Positions 1 through 4,976 of a stretch of DNA of 6,622 nt are shown here, piece by piece. This DNA is from Candidatus Krumholzibacteriia bacterium (GTDB lineage Bacteria; Krumholzibacteriota; Krumholzibacteriia; LZORAL124-64-63): the NCBI GenBank assembly GCA_030643455.1, contig DAOWLV010000190.1, positions 1-6,622 on the forward strand. The letters run 5' to 3'. Position numbers and translations under genes: made by a program. Position 1 is the stretch's first letter. The number at the start of each line of letters is the position of its first letter. The notes below the pieces were generated by a model. The model ran no database searches. It saw nothing but the letters and a program-made list of their open reading frames with translations, and had not been told where the DNA came from.

Positions 1-497
1 CCCCAGGCCGTATCAGCTATGGCCGGCGAAGCCACGACCGGCGGCGTCGGACCCCGGCTCGTCCCGCTGATCAGGTCATAGGTCTTGTCGAAAAAGAGGG
101 TGGCCGCATCGGGCAGCGTACCCATCGCCGCGACCACGCCAGGGGACGCCTCGAAGGCCAGGGCGCTGGCCAGAAAGAGCATCTGCACCCTGCCCACCTG
201 GTCGCCGCGGGCAGGATCGGCAAGAAAATCGAGGGCGCCGGCCTGGGTCCTGGCCGCCTTTCGGCGCAGGTTTTCCACCACCAGCCGCCTCCGCTCCCGG
301 TGGGATACCTGGCCGAGCTGCTCTCGGATTTCATCCACGTGGGCCGGATCGTCGAAAACCATCAGGACGGGCACCAGATCCCCGCTGCTCTTGGCCTGCA
401 GCAAATCCTGAAGCTCCTGGTCGATCTCGACAGCCTGGGCGGTGACGGCGAACAGGGAAACCGACAAACAAAGGGTCAGGGCGAACCGGCGCAGCAT
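1..497 (-). CDS. Secreted subtilisin-like (S8) serine peptidase, N-terminal signal peptide and propeptide only (partial)
   Basis: The reading frame is open from an ATG at 497 down to the left edge, giving 165 codons and no stop, so the gene continues outside the window. Residues 1-22 form a signal peptide: an Arg-rich start (MLRRF), a hydrophobic stretch, and a probable AQA cleavage site around residue 22, so the product is exported. Residues about 40-140 look like an S8-type propeptide: a strand 'DLVPVLMVF' (40-48), a basic/acidic helix rich in Arg and Glu (55-85), and a second hydrophobic segment 'VGRVQMLFLASALAF' followed by a residue stretch typical of propeptide ends. The last residues read 'ADTAW' plus a partial Gly codon; 'AWG' commonly opens the catalytic domain of these subtilisins. 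The Asp/His/Ser triad is not in the window, so activity cannot be judged. The start is supported by GAGGAG five bases upstream. It has its own candidate promoter and lies 138 bases from the osmC-like gene. The S8 family call is inference from propeptide style; another propeptide-bearing secreted protein remains possible. Confidence 0.68.
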   Translation of the reverse strand, partial: MLRRFALTLCLSVSLFAVTAQAVEIDQELQDLLQAKSSGDLVPVLMVFDDPAHVDEIREQLGQVSHRERRRLVVENLRRKAARTQAGALDFLADPARGDQVGRVQMLFLASALAFEASPGVVAAMGTLPDAATLFFDKTYDLISGTSRGPTPPVVASPAIADTAW

Positions 498-502
498 TCT
501 CA

Positions 503-508
503 CTCCTC
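503..508 (-). promoter_or_regulatory. Ribosome binding site of the S8 peptidase gene
   Basis: On the minus strand this reads GAGGAG and ends five bases before the ATG at 497. It fixes the start codon of a gene whose 3' end is not visible. Confidence 0.75.
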
Positions 509-541
509 GAAGTGATGAGGGGTCATCGGGCGAAATGGGAA

Positions 542-558
542 ACCGGACTGGACCCGGT
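542..558. repeat. Inverted repeat in the 5' leader of the S8 peptidase gene
   Basis: ACCGG at 542-546 and CCGGT at 554-558 form a perfect 5-bp inverted repeat around a 7-base loop. It falls at the expected transcription start of the promoter at 564-592, so it could be a 5'-end hairpin or an operator half-site pair. It is short and could be chance in GC-rich DNA. Confidence 0.3.
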
Positions 559-563
559 CGATC

Positions 564-592
564 AGGATAAGGTTTCCATAAAAATAAATCAA
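564..592 (-). promoter_or_regulatory. Candidate sigma-70-type promoter for the S8 peptidase gene
   Basis: On the minus strand TTGATT (587-592) is followed by exactly 17 bases and then TATCCT (564-569). Each hexamer matches the TTGACA/TATAAT consensus at four of six positions, and the region is clearly more AT-rich than the flanking genes. The predicted start near 557 would leave a leader of about 60 bases. I see no convincing terminator hairpin between the osmC-like gene and this promoter, so read-through from upstream is also possible. Confidence 0.45.
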
Positions 593-635
593 AAATGTGG
601 GATTTGACCACCACCGGAAAAAAACGGCAGGAAAA

Positions 636-1097
636 TCAGCTTTCGATGACGTATTCGTGGGTGATGTCCATCGTGTGACCCAGCATGGCCGAAACCGAAC
701 AGTATTTGGTCTCCGACAGGTCGATGGCCCGGCAGACCTTTTTCTCGTCCAGCTCGCCCTTGAGGGCATAGCTGAGATGGATCTTCGTGTAGATCTTCGG
801 ATGGGTCTTCGCCCTCTCGTAGGTCGCGGCCACCTCCAGACCTTCAAGGGGTTCCCGCATGCGTTCGAGGATGCTCGCCACATCAACTCCCGTACAGCCG
901 ATCAACCCCAGGATGATGAGCTCCATGGGCGAGGCCGCGGTTCCACCACCCCCGCTGGCGACCGAAGCGTCGGTCACCAGACCGTGGCCGCTGGCCGATT
1001 TGTAGACGAAGCGCATGCCTCCGGCCCAGGTGGCGGTCATCATATCGGCGTTCATTTCGTCGCCCGCCCCGGCGGTCTTTTTCCCATCATCGGACAT
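636..1097 (-). CDS. OsmC/Ohr-family protein, YhfA-like
   Basis: A 153-residue cytoplasmic protein of the OsmC/Ohr fold, a family that includes thiol-dependent (hydro)peroxide reductases. The match to the E. coli YhfA subtype is recognisable: 'SASGH' (34-38), 'ASPMEL' (55-60), 'GCTGVDVASIL' (67-77), 'DLSETKYCSV' (126-135) and 'DITHEYV' (144-150) fall in the family order. Cys68 and Cys133 occupy the two positions of the redox-active cysteine pair; Cys122 is additional. Length is close to normal, with about 14 extra residues at the N-terminus. Met15 could be the true start, since homologues begin nearer there; neither start has a good Shine-Dalgarno (GAGAAAGG lies too far upstream of the ATG at 1097). 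The gene starts 17 bases after the stop of the YihY-like gene on the same strand, so co-transcription is likely. The substrate is unknown: YhfA-type members are less studied than OsmC and Ohr, so peroxidase activity is inference. Confidence 0.9.
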   Translation of the reverse strand: MSDDGKKTAGAGDEMNADMMTATWAGGMRFVYKSASGHGLVTDASVASGGGGTAASPMELIILGLIGCTGVDVASILERMREPLEGLEVAATYERAKTHPKIYTKIHLSYALKGELDEKKVCRAIDLSETKYCSVSAMLGHTMDITHEYVIES

Positions 1098-1114
1098 TGT
1101 ACAAGGAGCCTTTC

Positions 1115-1990
1115 TCAGCGTAAATGACGAACCCGTACGGGCGTATCATCGTCTTCGATACGTTTCATCAGGGAATTGATCTCTGCGCCCAGCAGGAAGA
1201 CCAACCCCGAAATCCACAGCCACATCATCAGGATCACCAACCCGGCCAGGGATCCGTAGGTCTTGTTGTAGGTCCCGAAATTCCGCAGGAAGATGCGGAA
1301 GGCCGAGGAGGCCAGCAACCACAGGATCGTGGCGGTGAAAGCTCCCGGCAGGATGCTCAGGACCCGCTGCCGGGCCTCGGGGGCGAAGTAATAGAGAATG
1401 GTCAGGGCCGTCAGGTTCAACAAGAAAGCCATGGGCAGGCGCAGGCTGGTCCAGAAGGTATTCGTTTCGCTGGCGATCCCCATGAATTCGAAAATACTCT
1501 GGGTAATGCCCGGTCCTACCAGGATGATCGTCATTGACATCAGCCACATTCCCGAAAGGAGCAGCACCAGGGCGATGGACATGAGCTTCTGGGTCACCAT
1601 GTGGCGCCGGGGACGGATGTTGTAGGCCCGGTTGATGGTCGTGATCAGGGCCCCGATGGCCATGGAGGCCCCCCACAGCGAAGCGAGCAATCCAACACCT
1701 AGCAGGCCCTTGCTGTATTCCGGCAGCAGTTCGAGCACGATGTTGGCCACGTATTCCGCCGATTCCCGGGGCATCTGCTCGCGCAGGGCTTCGAGCATCT
1801 CCGGTTTCAGGGCTTCACCCAGGGGGAAGGTGCCCAGCAGGCTGAGCAGGAAGATCAGGAAGGGAAACAGGCCGAGCATGGTATAGAAGGAGATCTGCGC
1901 GGCCATGCCCATGCAGTCGTCGTAAGCCATCTCGCGCTGGAGACGGATCAGGAACAGCCAAAACCTTTTTAAGCGTCGGGGAAAATCCAT
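1115..1990 (-). CDS. YihY/virulence factor BrkB family integral membrane protein
   Basis: A 291-residue protein with six predicted membrane helices at about residues 33-53, 96-119, 136-158, 183-203, 213-235 and 247-271, the usual topology and length of the YihY/BrkB family. Family signatures are visible: 'AAQISFYTMLGLFPF' in helix 1, the 'INRAYNIRPRR' loop after helix 2, and the strongly conserved 'YGSLAGLVILMMWLWISG' and 'LLGAEIN' in helix 6. It therefore sits in the cytoplasmic membrane. The family's molecular role is not firmly established; the old 'ribonuclease BN' label was a misassignment. I chose ATG at 1990 (start MDFPRRLKRFW). An in-frame GTG at 2017 would add nine residues, but neither start has a strong Shine-Dalgarno. 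The acidic/basic C-terminal tail (about 275-291) is probably cytoplasmic. It is likely first in a two-gene unit with the OsmC-like gene, 17 bases downstream. Confidence 0.92.
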   Translation of the reverse strand: MDFPRRLKRFWLFLIRLQREMAYDDCMGMAAQISFYTMLGLFPFLIFLLSLLGTFPLGEALKPEMLEALREQMPRESAEYVANIVLELLPEYSKGLLGVGLLASLWGASMAIGALITTINRAYNIRPRRHMVTQKLMSIALVLLLSGMWLMSMTIILVGPGITQSIFEFMGIASETNTFWTSLRLPMAFLLNLTALTILYYFAPEARQRVLSILPGAFTATILWLLASSAFRIFLRNFGTYNKTYGSLAGLVILMMWLWISGLVFLLGAEINSLMKRIEDDDTPVRVRHLR

Positions 1991-2039
1991 AACCCGCCAA
2001 GAATGGACGCAAATCACCAGGAAATCAACCCATGTATCC

Positions 2040-2045
2040 TGTCAA
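2040..2045 (-). promoter_or_regulatory. Possible -35 box (TTGACA) for the yihY/osmC-like unit
   Basis: The minus strand carries a perfect TTGACA, overlapping the last two bases of the T-run of the upstream terminator. No good -10 box lies 16-18 bases downstream (TTCCTG/TCCTGG/CCTGGT), so the promoter call is weak. Some promoter is expected here because a strong terminator separates this unit from the gene upstream. Confidence 0.2.
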
Positions 2046-2087
2046 AAAGGCCCGGCCGCGATTTCAATTGAAAACCGCAACCGGACC
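2044..2087 (-). terminator. Rho-independent terminator of the lamin-tail protein gene
   Basis: On the minus strand the 39 bases at 2049-2087 fold into a continuous stem of 17 pairs (five of them G-U) with a 5-base loop, immediately followed by TTTTT (2044-2048). It begins 26 bases after the TAG stop at 2114-2116. The G-U pairs exist only in the minus-strand transcript, where the opposite strand would have A-C mismatches. So the element acts on the lamin-tail gene and not on plus-strand transcripts. Confidence 0.9.
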
Positions 2088-2113
2088 TAAATGATTTTCA
2101 AACAACCGTCCCG

Positions 2114-2392
2114 CTACTTCAGGAGGGTCATTTTCCCCGTCTGGCTGAAACCGGAGGCGGTCGTCAGCCGGAAGAAATAGGTGCCGCTGTTGGCGGGAAT
2201 GCCCCGGTCGCTCATGCCGTCCCAGCTGAAGTGCTGGTCATAGCGGCCCGCCGGCAGAACCGAATCCACGATGGTGCGCACCCTGCTGCCGCGCACGTCG
2301 AAGACCGCGAGAGTCACCCGCTCGCTCTTGTCCAGACTGAAGCTGAAGCTGGTCCGGGGGTTGAACGGGTTGGGGTAGTTCGGATCCAGAAC
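2114..2392 (-). other. C-terminal FlgD-Ig / type IX secretion-like sorting domain (residues 785-876)
   Basis: The segment opens with 'VLDPNYPNPFNPRTSFSFSL', continues with 'VTLAVFDVRGSRVRTIVD', 'GRYDQHFSWDGMSDRGIPANSG' split over two strands, and ends 'GTYFFRLTTASGFSQTGKMTLLK'. These are the family landmarks of the FlgD Ig-like/T9SS type A sorting domain, which ends at the protein C-terminus as here. In Bacteroidota such domains direct passage through the type IX secretion system. Whether this organism uses that system is not shown in the window. Confidence 0.88.
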
Positions 2393-4744
2393 GGTCTTCA
2401 GACCAGCGGACGGAACGGGGCTGACCCAGTCGTTGACCGAGCCGGGAGTGCCCCTGTCCCCCGAACCGAAGGCCGGAGCGCCCAGGTCGACCCAGGTGGA
2501 GCCGTCGTTGTTGTCGCCCGCACCGGTCCACTGCATGGAATAGCCACTGGGGTCCGGCCAGATCGGGCCACCGTCCCAGGCGATGTTATCAATTTCCTGG
2601 GCCGACGTATCGGTCAGGATCAACTCGTCCGCGCTGTTGCCCAGGGTGATCCCGGTGTACTCGTAGAACACCGCCACACCTTCGGCTGCCATGGCGACGG
2701 CGTTGCGTACGAACACCTTGTATTCACCCGCTCCGATGAGCAAGGGCCCCCCGTTGTCGATGACATGGCTATCAAAACCGTCGTCGCTGATGGTCCACCC
2801 GTTCATGTCCACGTCGCCGGCACCGGCGTTGTACACCTCGAACCACTCGCCATCCGAATCGGCCAGGACTGCGGGATTCTGCATGACCTCGTTGATGACG
2901 ATGTCAGACGGCCCGGCGGCCTCGAAGATCACCCTGGTAGTTCCCGGGGCAATTGGGTTGCCCGAATCATCTTCAACGTTATCGACCTGCACGGTGTGGG
3001 AGATACCGCTGGCGCTGGCGGCCAGGGTAAGGACCACGGTAAGGTTGTCCGGTTGCAAAGCCGCCCCCGTCACCGCAATGGAGTTACCCGGAGTGGCCGT
3101 TTCATAAACCTGGTAGTTGCCCGCAGTACCCGCCGTGACGGGATCGAGGTCTTCGTTGAAGGTGAGCGTCACCGTCGTCTCGGTGGTTAATACCGCGTTG
3201 ACCAACAGCGGCGGTGTGAGGTCGGGACCCTGGCCATGATTGATCACCTTGTTGCTCAGCCCCACCAGGATCTGGCCCTGGGGGTCGAAGGTGGAGCCGG
3301 CCCCGGAGGCCTCGAGCTGATCGCCCACCACCCACGTATCCATGTCGGCGGCCAGGTCATCATCGATGCGGATCACCAGGGCACCCGAACCGTCGTTCAC
3401 GGTGAAGTTGTGGGCGGGGTTGCTGCCGCCGGTCGTCATGATCGCGGTGATCGGACCCTGGCTGCGGATGTAGGTGCCCTCGTTGGTCGGCGCTGCGGCC
3501 GCACCGGTGCCCTGGGTCGTGGGAATCATTTCGGGGTTACCCGTGCTGGCCAGTTCGGCTTCGAAGTTGACGATTTCCGTGGTGGAAAAGTAAAGATCCA
3601 CATAACCGGAGATCTTGACGACGTTCGAAATGTCGTTGAGAAGGTCCATGCCAGTGCTGCGGAATGTGCCGAAGATGTTGATCCCGCGGCCCGAATCATC
3701 CTGGATGTAGGCACTGACCGTGGTGCCGTCGGCCTTGTAGTCACCGGGAATGAAGACCTGGCCCTGAACCATGACCAGGGTGCCTTCGAAGCTCTCAGGA
3801 TCCGCCTGGATTGTCGCGATGTCGGTGATCACCTCGTTGGCCACGCTGTAGCTGTAGAAGCTGGCCGGTGCGTCGCCGGGGTTGGTCGTGGTCTGACCGG
3901 TGTTGTCGGTGGCGGACACGTAATAATCGACCGCGTCACCAAGAACTCCGCCGGCGATGGTGCCACTGTACAAGTCCCCCGAATCGATCGTCATGGCACT
4001 GCTGTTGAACCCGCCGCCATTGACCTGGACAAACAGGGAAGCCGAGCTGATGGTGCCGTCGCTGTCGGTGATGGTTGCAAACACCGTGACCGCTTCGGCC
4101 GGCTCGGGCAGCAGGGAGCGATGGAAGACATCCGTCACCAGGGGCGGCTGCTGGGCCGGGCCACCATTGGCGGCACCCGGTGTACCCAGGTCACCGTTAC
4201 CGAACGGGACCGTGGATGCCGTCCAGTTGGCACCCACGTTGTTGTCGCCACTCGCTTCGTTCCACATCATCGAGGCCCCGTTTGGATCGGGCCAAACAGG
4301 CCCGCCGTCCCACTCGACCCGGTCGATCTCCACCGCCGAGGCGTTGGTCAGGATGATCTCGTCGTCGCCGTTGGCCAGGGTGAAAGTGGAGTACTGATAG
4401 AGAAGGGTCACGCCTTCGCCGGCCATGGCGGTTGCGTTGAGTCCCAGGACCGCGTAGGCGCCCGCAGCCACGACTGTGGTGCCGACTATGGTGTGGGTGT
4501 TCGATCCCAGGTCAGCCATGGTCCAGCCATCGAGGTCGACCGGAGTGCCGCCCGTATTGTGGATCTCGAACCACTCTCCGTCGGAGTCGATAAGAACCGA
4601 GGGATTCTGCATGATCTCGGTGATGATGATATCTGTATCCGCGGCCAGGGCTACCCCGGCCATGAGGGATAGAATTCCGACCAGAGCAAACACCGCTCGT
4701 GATCCGGTCATTCCCCTCGACAAATTCTTGAACATGGACCTCAT
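2114..4744 (-). CDS. Large secreted multidomain protein: two lamin-tail domains, Ig-like and OB-fold-like modules, C-terminal FlgD-Ig/T9SS-type sorting domain
   Basis: An 876-residue exported protein with no recognised enzyme domain. Residues 1-35 are a signal peptide (basic start, hydrophobic FALVGILSLMAGVALAA, cleavage near ALA-A). Then come, in order: lamin-tail domain 1 (37-191); an Ig/Fn3-like domain (about 200-300, ending in the 'YYVSATDNTG' type of strand); OB-fold-like module 1 (303-396, with 'LVMVQGQV' and 'YIQDDSGRGINIF'); OB-fold-like module 2 (422-500, with 'FTVNDGSGALVIRI'); an SbsA-type Ig-like domain (about 510-608, 'TVTLTFNEDLDP'); lamin-tail domain 2 (613-768); a linker; and the sorting domain (785-876) with 'NYPNPFNP' and 'GTYFFRL'. 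Cysteine is absent. The start is fixed by a strong AGGAGGT. Similar domain sets accompany secreted nucleases, but no endonuclease/exonuclease/phosphatase domain is seen, so a surface or matrix structural role is the likelier inference. It is transcribed alone, divergently from the S9 peptidase gene, with its own terminator. Confidence 0.88.
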   Translation of the reverse strand: MRSMFKNLSRGMTGSRAVFALVGILSLMAGVALAADTDIIITEIMQNPSVLIDSDGEWFEIHNTGGTPVDLDGWTMADLGSNTHTIVGTTVVAAGAYAVLGLNATAMAGEGVTLLYQYSTFTLANGDDEIILTNASAVEIDRVEWDGGPVWPDPNGASMMWNEASGDNNVGANWTASTVPFGNGDLGTPGAANGGPAQQPPLVTDVFHRSLLPEPAEAVTVFATITDSDGTISSASLFVQVNGGGFNSSAMTIDSGDLYSGTIAGGVLGDAVDYYVSATDNTGQTTTNPGDAPASFYSYSVANEVITDIATIQADPESFEGTLVMVQGQVFIPGDYKADGTTVSAYIQDDSGRGINIFGTFRSTGMDLLNDISNVVKISGYVDLYFSTTEIVNFEAELASTGNPEMIPTTQGTGAAAAPTNEGTYIRSQGPITAIMTTGGSNPAHNFTVNDGSGALVIRIDDDLAADMDTWVVGDQLEASGAGSTFDPQGQILVGLSNKVINHGQGPDLTPPLLVNAVLTTETTVTLTFNEDLDPVTAGTAGNYQVYETATPGNSIAVTGAALQPDNLTVVLTLAASASGISHTVQVDNVEDDSGNPIAPGTTRVIFEAAGPSDIVINEVMQNPAVLADSDGEWFEVYNAGAGDVDMNGWTISDDGFDSHVIDNGGPLLIGAGEYKVFVRNAVAMAAEGVAVFYEYTGITLGNSADELILTDTSAQEIDNIAWDGGPIWPDPSGYSMQWTGAGDNNDGSTWVDLGAPAFGSGDRGTPGSVNDWVSPVPSAGLKTVLDPNYPNPFNPRTSFSFSLDKSERVTLAVFDVRGSRVRTIVDSVLPAGRYDQHFSWDGMSDRGIPANSGTYFFRLTTASGFSQTGKMTLLK
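2441..2908 (-). other. Lamin-tail domain 2 (residues 613-768)
   Basis: Starts 'SDIVINEVMQNPAVLADSDG' and carries the lamin-tail landmarks 'EWFEVYN', 'NGWTISDDG', 'ELILTD' and 'WDGGPIWPDPSG', closing with 'GDRGTPGSVND'. It is the second copy of the module at residues 37-191 and shares its whole motif order. In bacteria this Ig-fold domain occurs on secreted and surface proteins. Confidence 0.85.
4172..4636 (-). other. Lamin-tail domain 1 (residues 37-191)
   Basis: Starts right after the signal peptide with 'DTDIIITEIMQNPSVLIDSD', then 'GEWFEIHNTGG', 'DGWTMADLG', 'DEIILTNASAVEIDRVEWDG' and 'GDLGTPGAANG'. The motif order is that of lamin-tail domains, with the conserved 'GEWFE' and 'N.GG' near the start and 'GTPG' at the end. 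Confidence 0.85.
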
Positions 4745-4748
4745 CTCA

Positions 4749-4755
4749 ACCTCCT
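4749..4755 (-). promoter_or_regulatory. Ribosome binding site of the lamin-tail protein gene
   Basis: The minus strand reads AGGAGGT, with its GGAGG core ending five bases before the ATG at 4744. It selects this Met over the internal Met4 and Met12. Confidence 0.88.
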
Positions 4756-4786
4756 GGGTAAATCACGATGGTTTTTTCTCCCAACC

Positions 4787-4797
4787 GATAATTTATC
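4787..4797. repeat. 11-base palindrome GATAATTTATC
   Basis: GATAA and TTATC are perfect inverted arms around a central T. It overlaps the first of two TATCAC direct copies (4794-4799, 4802-4807, period 8) and lies 43 bases upstream of the lamin-tail start codon. It could be an operator or part of a -10 element for that gene; AT-rich chance palindromes of this size are common. Confidence 0.3.
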
Positions 4798-4878
4798 ACC
4801 CTATCACACTTTCCACCGCAATTTTGTGAAAAAATCGCGATGCTTGTGATCGGACTGCAAGAATGATTGCTAATTTGT

Positions 4879-4907
4879 TTGGAAGGACCGATTCCTTGCC
4901 CTATCCT
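4879..4907 (+). promoter_or_regulatory. Candidate sigma-70-type promoter for the S9 peptidase gene
   Basis: TTGGAA (4879-4884), 17 bases, then TATCCT (4902-4907). Each hexamer matches the consensus at four of six positions. The -10 and the spacing equal those of the candidate S8 peptidase promoter at 564-592. The predicted start near 4914 leaves a leader of about 63 bases. Confidence 0.4.
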
Positions 4908-4938
4908 GGATTTGTTACGCTTGAAAAACACCCCCGTG

Positions 4939-4950
4939 GACAGTCCTGTC
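4939..4950. repeat. Inverted repeat in the 5' leader of the S9 peptidase gene
   Basis: GACAG-TC-CTGTC is a perfect 5-bp inverted repeat with a two-base centre, 26 bases before the start codon. The centre is too tight for a strong hairpin, so an operator-like site is more plausible than RNA structure. It may be chance. Confidence 0.25.
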
Positions 4951-4966
4951 AGCCCGGGAAACCCTC

Positions 4967-4974
4967 TGGAGGAG
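4967..4974 (+). promoter_or_regulatory. Ribosome binding site of the S9 peptidase gene
   Basis: TGGAGGAG, with GGAGG ending four bases before the ATG at 4977. It supports that start, which also places a good signal peptide at the N-terminus. Confidence 0.85.
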
Positions 4975-4976
4975 CC

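Larger units (their letters stand above)
4745..4976. promoter_or_regulatory. Divergent intergenic region between the lamin-tail and S9 peptidase genes
   Basis: 232 bases, visibly richer in A+T than the flanking genes, holding the promoters of both divergent genes. It contains no open frame worth calling. On the minus side the best -10-like string is GATAAA within the palindrome region near 4790-4800, with a weak TTGCGG upstream; I cannot place that promoter firmly. Short repeats include TATCAC twice (4794-4799 and 4802-4807), the palindrome GATAATTTATC (4787-4797) and ATTTT/AAAAT arms at 4821-4835. These could be regulator sites, but no known operator is recognised. Confidence 0.6.

Noticed and set aside
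597..1127. Plus-strand open frame of 176 codons opposite the OsmC-like gene
   Set aside because: It overlaps a clear YhfA-type protein on the other strand, and its translation shows no family motif.
2015..2017. GTG as an alternative start of the YihY-like gene
   Set aside because: It adds nine residues that do not resemble the family N-terminus and has no Shine-Dalgarno; ATG at 1990 leads directly into the basic helix seen in the family.
2035..2040. Plus-strand TATCCT identical to the -10 hexamer of the two peptidase promoters
   Set aside because: It would drive transcription antisense into the lamin-tail gene, and no gene lies downstream on that strand, so it is probably chance.
2231..3190. 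Plus-strand open frame of 319 codons
   Set aside because: It is also antisense to the lamin-tail gene, and its composition and lack of motifs mark it as a shadow.
3236..4672. Long plus-strand open frame of 478 codons opposite the lamin-tail gene
   Set aside because: It is antisense to a gene with a signal peptide, clear domains and a strong ribosome binding site. Its own translation is rich in Gly, Val, His and Arg with no recognisable fold, typical of a shadow frame in GC-rich DNA.
4804..4829. TCACA ... TGTGA arms suggesting a CRP-type site
   Set aside because: The half-sites are separated by 16 bases and are in inverted order relative to TGTGA-N6-TCACA, so this is not a CRP site.
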